From positions 95,619-159,618 of IMG/VR virus record IMGVR_UViG_3300025849_000010: a stretch of 64,000 nt of DNA. The stretch is one strand, 5' to 3'. Of this stretch, positions 36,020 to 45,272 are shown one piece after another. Below the pieces are notes generated by a model. That model was given only the letters and a program-made list of their open reading frames with translations, was not told the origin of the DNA and did no database searches. The DNA comes from a virus. A program made the position numbers and the translations under genes. The first letter of the stretch is position 1. Each line of letters starts with the position of its first letter.

Positions 36020-37537
36020 ATGTTTTTAGCAGAAATAAGAAACGAAGCGGCCAAACCAAAAGTAGTTGAAGAAGGCTACAACGCTGGGGCAGGCGACACA
36101 GTCATTGTAGAGGCTCTAAGTAGAGTTGCTTCGGATGGGTTAGCAGATTACAGACCAGGATTTGCAATCAACTTTCCGACTACTCCAGCAGATGGCGATG
36201 TAATAAGAGTTATTGTAAAGGGATATGGACACACTCAAAATGCTGTAAGCATTAGAGCACAGCATCCTATAGATTTTAGAACTACAGCACAAATACCTGA
36301 TGCAACATATGTTAATCAGTTTCTTGGAGATCCTAAAACACTACTACTTTCAGATGATAATCTAGAAACAGTATTTGTGTATAACGGCATATCAAGTAAA
36401 TGGGATAGTAGCACAAGTGCTGCATCTTTAGATTTTAGAAGACTACGTCCGACAGAAGCAGAACTAGCAACTAAAAACGTGCAGCTAGTAACGTGCGACT
36501 TTCAACCAGCAATGTGGGACAATCCTTTCAATTATGATCCATTAATTGCACAAGAGTCTGTGTACGGATGGAGTGCTCCAACTGCCGCAGCAAACCATTT
36601 AGGCTTTATTGAAAACAGATACGGCTTCCAAACTAACTTCGGTGATGGAGCAGATTTCCCTAGTAGTGGAATATATGTACAAGGCGATCCGCAATGGCAT
36701 GATCATCAATACGACGGAAACAGACCTGCTAACACTGTAACACGAGCAACCCAAGCAGCGGGTGCTGTTACTGACTTTGGATGGTACTTCGGAACTAATG
36801 CAACTGGGGCAGCAGATGCTGATCCATTTGCAGGCGGAATAACTGTAGGAACAACTATTAATAACTTCTTGTTTGGTTATCGCGCATTTAATTCACAAAT
36901 CGGCCAAGGTGCCCTAAACGCTACTGCAACCTCAGTTAGTTACAACACACAGGACACTTTTCCAGATCCACTAGCTAACGAAGGTTACGCTGCAACGCTG
37001 AACGAAAACTTTGATGTTAACTTTCAAATTGTTCGTGACGACATTGCTAATAACCGTCCATTCTTTGTATGTTGGAAACACTGGAACATTACTGAAAAAA
37101 CAACTCCTGCTAACAAACTGCCCCCTGAAACAGTCGGTGGCACAAGTATGTGTAAGAGTTTACCAGTTAAGTTTTACGACTGGGGAGCAGTTCAAACAAC
37201 AGGACCGTTTAACGAACAATATTACGTAGGCGGCGTCGACGACTTTGAATCGTCAGTAGGGCACTGGACCTTATGTGTTGGTTATATAGAAGTCGGCGCA
37301 GGTTATGCTGCTACTCCTGAAAATGCAACACATCCGCATATTTCGCCTTCGAGTAAATACTTAATAGTAGTAGACGACAATGCAATGACAGATGCTAATG
37401 GTGCAAGTGCGCTAAACGGAATGGAACAGCGTGTTCTAAAAGCGATACCTGTAATTGAAAATGGTGTTACTACTGGCAGAACAAACTTAATGGCAACAAT
37501 CCACGTAGATATTACACAAGCAACTTACGCGGTATAA
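36020..37537 (+). CDS. Fibre-associated protein with C39/papain-like fold, Ser in place of catalytic Cys
   Basis: 505 residues. Residues 1-170 resemble the end of a fibre-type protein. From about 178 the pattern resembles C39-like cysteine peptidases: YGWSAPTAAANHLG (182-195), where the nucleophile Cys of the usual C-x-P-T is Ser185; NNRPFFVCWKHW (345-355); GHWTLCVGY with H415; and a VVDDN strand (450-454). This gives a Ser-His-Asp set instead of Cys-His-Asp. It may be an inactive binding domain or a variant hydrolase. The gene starts 1 bp after the fibre gene, so it probably sits on the virion. The fold is proposed from motif spacing only. Confidence 0.6.
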   Translation: MFLAEIRNEAAKPKVVEEGYNAGAGDTVIVEALSRVASDGLADYRPGFAINFPTTPADGDVIRVIVKGYGHTQNAVSIRAQHPIDFRTTAQIPDATYVNQFLGDPKTLLLSDDNLETVFVYNGISSKWDSSTSAASLDFRRLRPTEAELATKNVQLVTCDFQPAMWDNPFNYDPLIAQESVYGWSAPTAAANHLGFIENRYGFQTNFGDGADFPSSGIYVQGDPQWHDHQYDGNRPANTVTRATQAAGAVTDFGWYFGTNATGAADADPFAGGITVGTTINNFLFGYRAFNSQIGQGALNATATSVSYNTQDTFPDPLANEGYAATLNENFDVNFQIVRDDIANNRPFFVCWKHWNITEKTTPANKLPPETVGGTSMCKSLPVKFYDWGAVQTTGPFNEQYYVGGVDDFESSVGHWTLCVGYIEVGAGYAATPENATHPHISPSSKYLIVVDDNAMTDANGASALNGMEQRVLKAIPVIENGVTTGRTNLMATIHVDITQATYAV

Positions 37538-37547
37538 GGACTAATTA

Positions 37548-38312
37548 ATGGCTAATAATTTAACAGAAGAAAAAAGTAAAATATTTGATTATGTAGACGC
37601 TATGTTAGGCGGCGGCATGGTCGATGTCGAACTTGATCCAAGACATTATGAAATTGCACTTAGTAAAGCTCTTACTAGGTTTAGACAACGATCAGATCAC
37701 TCTGTTGAAGAAAGCTATAGTTTTTTAACATTGATAGAAGATCAAAATACTTATACTCTACCTAACGAAGTTATTGAAGTACGTAAAATATACAGACGTA
37801 GTATTGGATCTAGATCAAGTGGCAGCAATGGCGGAAGTTCTTTCGATCCGTTTAACTTGGCATACACTAATACATACTTAATGAGTTCTAGTTCAATCGG
37901 CGGCCTATTAACATACGAATTGTTTTCAGGATATCAAGAACTTGTAGGCAGAATGTTTGGTAGTTTTATTGAGTTTAAATTTAACAGTAGTTCAAAGCAG
38001 CTAACAATACTACAACGTCCAAGATCGGATATAGAAGAAGTCCTATTATACACCTATAACTACAAGCCTGATATTGTAATAATGACTGATACGTATTCGG
38101 GACAATGGATTAAAGACTATACTGTAGCAGCATGTAAAATGATGTTAGGCGAAGCACGTAGTAAATTTGCTACTATCGCAGGACCACAAGGTGGATCAAC
38201 ACTTAATGGCGATGCACTAAAGAATGAAGCTCAAGCAGAGATGGAAAAACTTGAAGAAGAAGTTAAAATGAACATCGCAGGCGGCACTGGCTACGGATTT
38301 ATTATAGGATAA
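37548..38312 (+). CDS. gp13: Neck protein, gp13-like
   Basis: 254 residues. IFDYVDAMLGGGMVDVELDP, then YEIALSKAL.RFRQRSD, EESYSFLTL and YTLPNEVIEVRKIYRR are the hallmark segments of gp13 neck proteins in marine T4-like phages. The protein works with gp14 at the head-tail junction after DNA packaging. Length is slightly below T4 gp13 (309). Unlike in T4, the gp14 and gp15 homologues are not next to it but on the other strand, beyond the fibre genes. A one-base stop/start overlap joins it to the small downstream gene. Confidence 0.85.
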   Translation: MANNLTEEKSKIFDYVDAMLGGGMVDVELDPRHYEIALSKALTRFRQRSDHSVEESYSFLTLIEDQNTYTLPNEVIEVRKIYRRSIGSRSSGSNGGSSFDPFNLAYTNTYLMSSSSIGGLLTYELFSGYQELVGRMFGSFIEFKFNSSSKQLTILQRPRSDIEEVLLYTYNYKPDIVIMTDTYSGQWIKDYTVAACKMMLGEARSKFATIAGPQGGSTLNGDALKNEAQAEMEKLEEEVKMNIAGGTGYGFIIG

Positions 38313-38503
38313 TGAGTAAGCCCATTCATAAAGACGCTTATAGGCTTTTTTGGATGGTAAAGGGGCATCTTAACATAACCGAAGAAACAGTGTATGCTTG
38401 TTACGATGGTTATTTTAAAAGACTTTGGGGCAACCACGAAGCATCATTCCACGAAGAAGGTTTTGAAGAAGCCTATCAAAAAGTTCTTGACAAGCAACTA
38501 TAA
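38312..38503 (+). CDS. Small hypothetical protein
   Basis: 63 residues, starting at the last base of the gp13 stop (TAATG). It is charged and aromatic with no motif I recognise. Coupling to gp13 suggests it is translated. The promoter of the next gene overlaps its 3' end. Confidence 0.55.
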   Translation: MSKPIHKDAYRLFWMVKGHLNITEETVYACYDGYFKRLWGNHEASFHEEGFEEAYQKVLDKQL

Positions 38504-38514
38504 GATGCTATAAT
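38487..38514 (+). promoter_or_regulatory. Sigma70-type promoter TTGACA-N16-TATAAT
   Basis: A perfect -35 hexamer at 38487-38492 and a perfect -10 hexamer at 38509-38514, spaced 16 bp. It lies 30 bp before the ATG of the nucleotide-kinase-like gene and partly inside the end of the preceding small gene. An AAGGAG ribosome site follows at about 38528. Confidence 0.7.
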
Positions 38515-38543
38515 ATACATATTCGTTAAGGAGATGATATTAT

Positions 38544-39113
38544 ATGTTACCTAAGTTACTAGTTGTAGGACACGGTCGCCACGGCAAAGATACTGTATGT
38601 GAAATGCTACAAGCATATGGTTACAATTTTGAATCAAGTTCAAAGTTTTGTAGTGAGCTGTTTATTTTTAACGAACTAAAAGACAAGTACGGATATGCAG
38701 ACGAAGAAGCATGTTATGCAGACCGACACAATCATCGTACCGAATGGTACAACATGATTCATGATTACTGCAAAGATGATCTAGCGCGACTAGGCCGTAA
38801 CCTATTTAAAGAACATAATATCTATTGCGGATTGCGTAATCGTCGCGAATTCTTTGCAATGCAAAATGAACAAATTTTTGATTATGCTATTTGGGTAGAT
38901 CGCTGTGATCACTTGCCTAAAGAAGATCCTAGTAGTATGAGTATTGAACAATGGATGTGCAACTATACTATTGACAATAATGGATCTCTAGAAAGATTAG
39001 AAAAGAACGTAGGAATACTAGTGCGTACTATATTTAAAAATCAGGGACTAGATCGCCTTGCTTCCATTGGACCCCTTCTTTCTGAAGAATCCTCTGACAG
39101 TTTGCACATATAG
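38544..39113 (+). CDS. P-loop nucleotide kinase-like protein (dNMP kinase type)
   Basis: 189 residues. GHGRHGKDT at 9-17 is a Walker A loop of the GKDT type seen in T4 gene 1 deoxynucleoside monophosphate kinase. No clear Walker B is assigned. A nucleotide-pool kinase is likely; the substrate is not. The gene has its own sigma70-type promoter, apart from the late genes around it, in keeping with early or middle expression. The last 26 codons overlap the convergent HNH-like gene, so the 3' end may have been replaced by that insertion. Confidence 0.7.
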   Translation: MLPKLLVVGHGRHGKDTVCEMLQAYGYNFESSSKFCSELFIFNELKDKYGYADEEACYADRHNHRTEWYNMIHDYCKDDLARLGRNLFKEHNIYCGLRNRREFFAMQNEQIFDYAIWVDRCDHLPKEDPSSMSIEQWMCNYTIDNNGSLERLEKNVGILVRTIFKNQGLDRLASIGPLLSEESSDSLHI

Positions 39114-39372
39114 TTTTTAAGTTAGTAGGTCGACAATTATCAAGTCGACCGTCTATGTGATATACATCGAATTGTTCTTGATGTTTACTTTTATATCCGC
39201 ATTTTTCACACTGCTCTTTTTTCTGATAACCTGATCTTTCCCATAATGGTACACCCTGAGGCACTCCGTATCTAGCACAACTTTCGCACTTAGATCTAAA
39301 ATATACTCTTCCAGCCTTGCGATAGTTAATTGCAGCTGGTTTTTTATTGCAAATTTTACAAATCGGTCTCAT
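39034..39372 (-). CDS. HNH endonuclease-like, zinc-finger protein
   Basis: 112 residues with four CxxC pairs: CKIC (5-8), CESC, CEKC and a final CANC. The segment FDVYHIDGRLDNCRPTNLKTIC followed by CANCQ is an HNH-type core in which His-Ile-Asp-Gly is typical and the last His is Gln. Such genes are mostly free-standing homing endonucleases in T4-like phages. It is convergent with, and overlaps by 80 bp, the kinase gene, an arrangement expected after insertion. Possibly active; no intron is seen next to it. Confidence 0.75.
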   Translation of the reverse strand: MRPICKICNKKPAAINYRKAGRVYFRSKCESCARYGVPQGVPLWERSGYQKKEQCEKCGYKSKHQEQFDVYHIDGRLDNCRPTNLKTICANCQRILQKEGVQWKQGDLVPDF

Positions 39373-39440
39373 ATTGTATTTAGCTGCCCTTTTCGGTCCC
39401 TTTTTTAGGTGGTTTACTAGGGTAATTTACAATCATTATG

Positions 39441-39448
39441 CTAAATAA
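39441..39448 (+). promoter_or_regulatory. T4-type late promoter box for gp18
   Basis: CTAAATAA, 34 bp before the gp18 ATG and upstream of a CAGGAG ribosome site. One mismatch to the ATAAATA core. CTAAATA variants occur in marine T4-like phages. Confidence 0.45.
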
Positions 39449-39482
39449 TATAAAGTAATAAACGCTCACAGGAGAATATAAA

Positions 39483-42400
39483 ATGGCTTTAGAATCACCA
39501 GGAGTACAGGTCAGTGTAATAGACGAAAGTTTTTACACACCAGCTGAACCAGGTACTACCCCACTTATTATTGTTGCGTCTGGACAAGACAAAACAAACA
39601 GTTCCAGTACAGGAATTGCAGCAGGAACATTGAAAGCAAACGCAGGCGAAGTATATACTATTACTAGTCAAAGAGAACTTGCAGAAACTTTTGGTGACCC
39701 TACATTTTACACAGATGCAAGCGGCGCAGCAGTACACGGCGGCGAGCAAAACGAATATGGTCTACAAGCAGCATACAGCTTTTTAGGTGTAGCTAACAGA
39801 GCATACGTAGTACGTGCAGATGTTAACCTAACAGAGTTAACTGCTACGTCAGAAGAGCCAGCAGCTGATCCAGAAGATGGAACATATTGGTTTGATACGT
39901 CAGCAACTAGTTTTGGTGTGTTTGAATGGAATAACGCATCAGCAGTAGCAGGCGGACAAAAGTTCAAAACTGTATCTCCAATTGTTATTACAAATGAATC
40001 ACAGCTAGACGGAACTGCTCCAGTACAGAGTGTAGGTAAAGTTGGCGACTATGCAGTAACAGCAGCTACTACAGCACCAATCAAACGCTTATGGTACAAA
40101 GCAAAAACAAACAACGGTACTTGGGTTGAAGTAGGTTCAAATGCATGGGCTATGGCATGGCCAACTATAGCAGGCACAAAATCAACTCCAACAATTCAAG
40201 GTGGCGACACTTTAACAATTAATGCTACTAACTTGTCTATTACAGCAACAGTTGGCGGCACAGGAGCACAGGATCTTACTTCCTTAGTGTCATCTATTAA
40301 TTCCGAACTTACTACAGCAGGCAAATCGAGCGTTATGTCAGCTGCTATTGTAAACGGTAAATTAGAAATTTATGCAAGCAATTCAATTGACGGCGCAGGC
40401 ACTGAAGCAGACAACTCAAATGCAATCACACTAGGTGGTACACTTGTAGCTGCACAAGCATCCGATAGTCCAATTGGTGTTGCAACAGGTACTTATTACC
40501 CACCAAGACTACAACTTTCTGCACACACAACTGTTCCAGAATTTAAAACAATTGATACGTTTAATCGTCCAAGTGGTAGTGTTTGGGTTAAAACAACTGA
40601 TCCAAACGGTGGTGCTAAATGGCGTGTTAAAGCATGGAACGGCGAAACAAAACTTTGGGATGACCAAGGCGCACCAGTTTATGCAAATAACCAAGAAGCA
40701 ATTTACAACCTAGATAGAGCAGCAGGCGGAGCAAACATTGGTGTAGGTACACTATATGTTCAGTCTAACGCAGGCGAAACATTTGGCGCAGATACAACTC
40801 CTTCACTAGCAACATTTAAAATCTTCCGTAGAGAAGTTTTAGGTGCAGTAAGCATTGCATCGGCTCCTATTGCAGGAACAACATTTACAAATGGTACAGC
40901 GTATGATTTTGTAATTAGTGAAACTATGCCAAACAGCAAAATGTTATCTACAAAGAACGGTAGCTTTGTTGGCTCAACTGACGCAACTACTAACGCTGAG
41001 CGCTTTGCAGCAGCAATCAATGGTATTGGCTTAGTTTATGTAACTGCAACTATTGATAGTCAAAACAGAGTAGTTATTACACACGCAGCAGGCGGTGACT
41101 TCCGTATTGGCGATGGTGCTAATCTACCATTTGCAGCAGCAGGCTTTAGTGCATATGTAAGTTCAGGAATCGGAACTGCAAACTTATACGGCGCACCAGG
41201 TGGCGACACAGTACATAACTTTGTAGCAAGTGGATGGAAATTCCTAGCACCAAAATCAAGTGCTGATAATCCAACTAGCTTAACAGCAGATGGCGCACTA
41301 TGGTATAATAGCATTGTTGATGAAATTGATGTTATGGTACACGACGGCACAAACTGGGTTGGCTATAAAAATCAATTTACTGACTTCTCAGGAGTTATTG
41401 TTAGTGCTACGCAACCGTACAGAAGACAAGACGGAACGTCTGCACTAAAATACGGCGACCTATGGGTTAGTACAGCAGATTTAGAAAATTATCCGCTAAT
41501 GTATCGCTATAACTTAGCAGGTACTTGGGAGTTGCTTGACGGTACTGATCAAACAAGTGAAGATGGTATCTTGTTTGCAGATGCACGTTGGGGAACAACA
41601 GGTGGAACACCAGATGGTCTTGCATCAGCAACTATTGATGAATTACTAACTAGCAACTACTTAGATCACGATGCTCCGGATCCAGCACTTTACCCACGTG
41701 GTATGTTGCTATGGAATACACGTAGAAGTGGTTTTAACGTTAAGAAATTTATTCGTAACTATGTTCCGTTGATTGAAGAAAACCAACGTGGTTCAGATGC
41801 TGACGCATCAATGAGCAACTACTATCCACATCGTTGGGTAACAGTTTCTACAAACAACGAAGATGGTACAGGCGCATTTGGTCGCAAAGCGCAGCGCAAG
41901 GTTGTTGTACGTGAGCTACAGGCTCTAGTTAACAGTAACGAGCGTATACGTGACGAAGAAGGTCTAAACTTTAACTTAATGGCTTGCCCAGGTTATCCGG
42001 AACTAATCGGCGAAATGGTAACACTAAACGTTGATCGCGGATTGACAGCATTTGTGTTAGGTGATACACCGTTTAGATTAAACTCAAGCGGCACAGAACT
42101 TAACAACTGGGGCTTGAATGTTGCAGGTGCATTTGAAGACAATGACGAAGGTCTAGTTACTTCAGATGAATACTTAGGCATTTATTACCCATGTGGCTTT
42201 ACAAGTGATAATGCAGGAAACAACATTGTTGTTCCAGCGTCACACATGATGATGCGCACTATTGCACTAAGTGACCAAGTTAGCTTCCCCTGGTTTGCAC
42301 CAGCAGGAACAAGACGAGGCGGAGTATCTAATGCAAGTGCAGTTGGATATGTAAGTGCAGAAGGCGAATTTAAAACAGTTGCATTAAATGAAGGTCAACG

Positions 42401-42824
42401 TAACGTTCTATATAACGTAAATGTTAACCCAATTACATTTATTACAGGCAGTGGTGTTATTGCAATGGGTCAAAAAACTCGTGCAAGAGGTGCTAGTGCA
42501 TTGGATAGAATTAACGTATCAAGACTAGTTGTGTACTTACGTAGACAATTAAATGCTCTTGCTAAACCTTATATCTTTGAACCGAACGATAAGATTACAC
42601 GCGATGAAATCAAACAACAAGTTGAGAGCTTAATGCTTGAGCTAGTTGGACAACGTGCGCTATATGACTTCTTAGTTGTATGTGACGAGTCTAATAACAC
42701 TCCAAGCAGAATTGACCGTAATCAACTTTATGTAGACATTGCTATTGAACCAGTCAAAGCAGTTGAATTTATCTACATTCCACTACGTTTGAAAAACACC
42801 GGTGAGATTGCAAGTCTTGGATAA
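39483..42824 (+). CDS. gp18: Tail sheath protein gp18
   Basis: 1113 residues, the contractile sheath subunit. The N-terminus SPGVQVSVIDESFYTP and the C-terminal third are characteristic, with LMACPGYPELI, a VVPASHMMMRTIA segment, SFPWFAPAGTRRG, NPITFITGSGV and the SRLVVYLRRQLNAL helix. T4 gp18 has 659 residues; the extra 450 residues lie in the middle (about 130-720) as Ala/Gly/Thr-rich beta domains that should be exposed on the sheath surface. A CAGGAG site lies 8 bp before the ATG. Followed by the tube gene as in T4. Confidence 0.93.
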   Translation: MALESPGVQVSVIDESFYTPAEPGTTPLIIVASGQDKTNSSSTGIAAGTLKANAGEVYTITSQRELAETFGDPTFYTDASGAAVHGGEQNEYGLQAAYSFLGVANRAYVVRADVNLTELTATSEEPAADPEDGTYWFDTSATSFGVFEWNNASAVAGGQKFKTVSPIVITNESQLDGTAPVQSVGKVGDYAVTAATTAPIKRLWYKAKTNNGTWVEVGSNAWAMAWPTIAGTKSTPTIQGGDTLTINATNLSITATVGGTGAQDLTSLVSSINSELTTAGKSSVMSAAIVNGKLEIYASNSIDGAGTEADNSNAITLGGTLVAAQASDSPIGVATGTYYPPRLQLSAHTTVPEFKTIDTFNRPSGSVWVKTTDPNGGAKWRVKAWNGETKLWDDQGAPVYANNQEAIYNLDRAAGGANIGVGTLYVQSNAGETFGADTTPSLATFKIFRREVLGAVSIASAPIAGTTFTNGTAYDFVISETMPNSKMLSTKNGSFVGSTDATTNAERFAAAINGIGLVYVTATIDSQNRVVITHAAGGDFRIGDGANLPFAAAGFSAYVSSGIGTANLYGAPGGDTVHNFVASGWKFLAPKSSADNPTSLTADGALWYNSIVDEIDVMVHDGTNWVGYKNQFTDFSGVIVSATQPYRRQDGTSALKYGDLWVSTADLENYPLMYRYNLAGTWELLDGTDQTSEDGILFADARWGTTGGTPDGLASATIDELLTSNYLDHDAPDPALYPRGMLLWNTRRSGFNVKKFIRNYVPLIEENQRGSDADASMSNYYPHRWVTVSTNNEDGTGAFGRKAQRKVVVRELQALVNSNERIRDEEGLNFNLMACPGYPELIGEMVTLNVDRGLTAFVLGDTPFRLNSSGTELNNWGLNVAGAFEDNDEGLVTSDEYLGIYYPCGFTSDNAGNNIVVPASHMMMRTIALSDQVSFPWFAPAGTRRGGVSNASAVGYVSAEGEFKTVALNEGQRNVLYNVNVNPITFITGSGVIAMGQKTRARGASALDRINVSRLVVYLRRQLNALAKPYIFEPNDKITRDEIKQQVESLMLELVGQRALYDFLVVCDESNNTPSRIDRNQLYVDIAIEPVKAVEFIYIPLRLKNTGEIASLG

Positions 42825-42825
42825 G

Positions 42826-42833
42826 ATAAATAC
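42826..42833 (+). promoter_or_regulatory. T4-type late promoter box for gp19
   Basis: ATAAATAC, 24 bp before the gp19 ATG and immediately after the gp18 stop; an AGGAG site follows at about 42847. Confidence 0.6.
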
Positions 42834-42857
42834 TAATAAGATAAACAGGAGCAAATA

Positions 42858-43484
42858 ATGGCTATATCAACTCTTTCTAAATTTACAGTTCCTCTTGCTA
42901 GCAGTGACTCTGCTAGCAACCAGGGATTGCTAATGCCAAAACTACAGTATCGCTTCCGCCTTACTTTAGAAAACTTTGGAGTTAGCACACCTACAACAGA
43001 ACTTACAAAACAGGTAGTGGACGTAACACGACCTACTGTAGGCTTTGAACAAATGACACTAGATGTTTACAACTCACGTGTTTACCTAGCAGGTAAGCAT
43101 AGTTGGGAACCTATCACTATTAACTTACGTGAAGATGTAAACAATAATGTACAAAAACTCGTTGGTGAACAATTACAGAAACAATTCGACTTTTACGAAC
43201 AATCAAGTGCAGCATCAGGTATCGATTACAAATTTACAACACGTATTGAGATCCTTGATGGCGGCAATGGCGCTAATACTCCAACAGTGTTAGAAACCTT
43301 TGAACTATACGGGTGCTATGTAGAAAATGCAAACTACAATCAGTTATCTTATAGTGCAAACGAACCAGTATCTATTACACTAGCAGTTAGATACGACAAC
43401 GCAATTCAGTCACCGCAAGGTACTGGCATTGGTACAAACGTTGGTCGTTCAACAGGCTCGTTAGTAACTGGCGGCGGTTCCTAA
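42858..43484 (+). CDS. gp19: Tail tube protein gp19
   Basis: 208 residues. YRFRLTLENFG, then TKQVVDVTRPTVGFEQMTLDVYNSR, and SWEPITINLREDVNNNVQKLV are the conserved tube fold (two beta-sheets plus helix), followed by LETFELYGCYVENANYNQLSY. It polymerises into the hexameric inner tube around which gp18 contracts. Length and gene order (sheath then tube) agree with T4. A strong terminator follows. Confidence 0.93.
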   Translation: MAISTLSKFTVPLASSDSASNQGLLMPKLQYRFRLTLENFGVSTPTTELTKQVVDVTRPTVGFEQMTLDVYNSRVYLAGKHSWEPITINLREDVNNNVQKLVGEQLQKQFDFYEQSSAASGIDYKFTTRIEILDGGNGANTPTVLETFELYGCYVENANYNQLSYSANEPVSITLAVRYDNAIQSPQGTGIGTNVGRSTGSLVTGGGS

Positions 43485-43510
43485 GCTAAAAAAAGAGTTG
43501 AGGTAATGTT

Positions 43511-43540
43511 AAGAGGGATCATGTGGTCCCTCTTTTCTAT
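43511..43540 (+). terminator. Rho-independent terminator after gp19
   Basis: A stem AAGAGGGATC/GGTCCCTCTT (10 pairs, one T-G wobble) with loop ATGT, followed by TTCTATT. It ends the abundant gp18-gp19 transcript. Confidence 0.85.
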
Positions 43541-43563
43541 TATATGCACATATAATTTAAAGG

Positions 43564-43571
43564 ATAAATAT
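43564..43571 (+). promoter_or_regulatory. T4-type late promoter box for the gp54-like gene
   Basis: ATAAATAT, only 4 bp before the ATG at 43576. Transcription would begin at or just before the start codon, giving an almost leaderless message. Confidence 0.5.
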
Positions 43572-43575
43572 TTAT

Positions 43576-44904
43576 ATGGCAAATAAACTAAACGGATTTT
43601 TAGATAACTTAACAAACGGCGTCTTAAACCCTAAGGGTAATTTAGGCGACTTTCAGCATGCTGCAAGATTATTTACTGATGATAATTTTCGCCTAGCACC
43701 GAAAAACAAGTTTGTCTATCATGTTGTCTTTAATATTAACCCAGCTGTACCTAATGTTAGGTTTGATAAATTAGAACTTAACATGTTAGTTAAGAGTGCA
43801 GAAATGCCAAGATTTGGTCTTGATACTAGCACAGTTAATCAGTATAATCGAAAAAGAATTGTTACTACAAAGATTAATTATGAACCTGTAAGTATTGTGT
43901 TTCATGATGATAATAACAACACTACTACTGATATGTGGAAAGCATATTACAAGTACATGATTGCAGACGGCAATTATACAGGCGTTGGCTTTAGTGAAGA
44001 CTCCGCAGGTAATCCACAAGGAAACAACAGTGCCTTTGGGTTAAATCCATATGTAAGTAATAACAATGCATATGGTTTAGATTACAATACTGCTGGCAGT
44101 AAAAAACGATTCTTTACAAGCATACAAATAAGCCAACTGTCTAGACACAGGCACTTTACATATACCTTAGTAAATCCAGTAATAAACAGTTGGACACACG
44201 ACACAGTGTCAGCAGGCGAAAGCGGCACAGCTGAAAGCTCTATGAGCATTGCATACGAAACAGTGTTGTACCATAATCCAGGACAAGTAAAACCAGATAC
44301 TCCTGCAGGATTTGCTGACAGACATTACGACAAAATGCCAAGCCCAATTACACCTGCCGGAGGCGGTAGTGCTACACTATTTGGCCCAGGTGGCGTTATA
44401 GACGGAGTTGCAAACATTTTTGATTTAGTCGGCAGTGGACAAATTAGTACAGTAGGCGGAGTTGTAGAAGCAATTACTACAGGTATTAATACTGCTAACA
44501 ACTTTAAGCAGCTTAATAGTTCCGGTGTTGTGGGCGAAGGATTAAACATATTAACTTCTGGCTTGCAATCCAATGTTAGTGTTTCTGGTCTAACTGATAC
44601 TTCATTCCCAACACCTAAAGTATCATCTGCAACAGTTGCTAGTTTAAATACTAATATCAATGCAAACTCTAGTGCTACTGTTGGAAATAACATATCAGAG
44701 TCTACTAGACAAATAACAGCAAGTGTTAAAAAGTTAGACGACTTCACATTGTCAACCGTGTACAAATCCGAATATATCACCAATAACGGCGACAGTGACA
44801 TAAACACTATTAAGTCATCGTACGATGCATTAAGCGAAACTAGAAAGCAAGAGTACAGAACACTTGCAGTAGAAAACATTGAAAATGAGTTGAGAGCAAG
44901 ATGA
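43576..44904 (+). CDS. Tail-tube-fold structural protein (gp19/gp54-like)
   Basis: 442 residues. NKFVYHVVFNINP, VKSAEMPRFGLDT, YNRKRIVTTKINYEPVSIVFHDD and the WKAYYKYM helix form a tube-type domain in residues 35-240, of the kind in T4 gp19 and gp54. The C-terminal 200 residues are Gly/Ser/Thr-rich and unrecognised. A baseplate tube initiator (gp54) or a tube-related protein is the likely role. Overlaps the next gene by 4 nt. Confidence 0.65.
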   Translation: MANKLNGFLDNLTNGVLNPKGNLGDFQHAARLFTDDNFRLAPKNKFVYHVVFNINPAVPNVRFDKLELNMLVKSAEMPRFGLDTSTVNQYNRKRIVTTKINYEPVSIVFHDDNNNTTTDMWKAYYKYMIADGNYTGVGFSEDSAGNPQGNNSAFGLNPYVSNNNAYGLDYNTAGSKKRFFTSIQISQLSRHRHFTYTLVNPVINSWTHDTVSAGESGTAESSMSIAYETVLYHNPGQVKPDTPAGFADRHYDKMPSPITPAGGGSATLFGPGGVIDGVANIFDLVGSGQISTVGGVVEAITTGINTANNFKQLNSSGVVGEGLNILTSGLQSNVSVSGLTDTSFPTPKVSSATVASLNTNINANSSATVGNNISESTRQITASVKKLDDFTLSTVYKSEYITNNGDSDINTIKSSYDALSETRKQEYRTLAVENIENELRAR

Positions 44905-45272
44905 GTGAAAAAATAACTACAAATTTAGAACCGTCGACTACTAATAGAGAAACGAAAACATTCTTTAACAAATACTATACAACAGAAATATCTTATCCTG
45001 CTAACGAAATAGATGCAGTTGTGTCGTTTTTTACTAAAAGAGGATTTGATACTACTGCTGCTATTAGTGTCGCTACTGCTATTTTACAACAATCAAAGAA
45101 CGAAAATGTTCCTGTATTCGAAGTATTGGATACATTAACAGGTTTAGATTCTGTGCAGATTAGTGGAGTAGTAGCTCAGGTAGTAAACCTTAATAGACCA
45201 ATAACAAGTGTAGTTGGATCTAAAAGTAAAAATCAAATTAAAAGTTTAGATACCAGAAATATATTACTCTAA
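44901..45272 (+). CDS. Small virion-operon protein, unknown
   Basis: 123 residues; ATG overlaps the previous stop (ATGA) and its stop shares one base with the next ATG. The middle is helical, with GFDTTAAISVATAILQQS, and the end is basic. No family is recognised. Position between a tube-type gene and a head completion gene in several overlapping frames suggests a baseplate or neck accessory. Confidence 0.6.
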   Translation: MSEKITTNLEPSTTNRETKTFFNKYYTTEISYPANEIDAVVSFFTKRGFDTTAAISVATAILQQSKNENVPVFEVLDTLTGLDSVQISGVVAQVVNLNRPITSVVGSKSKNQIKSLDTRNILL

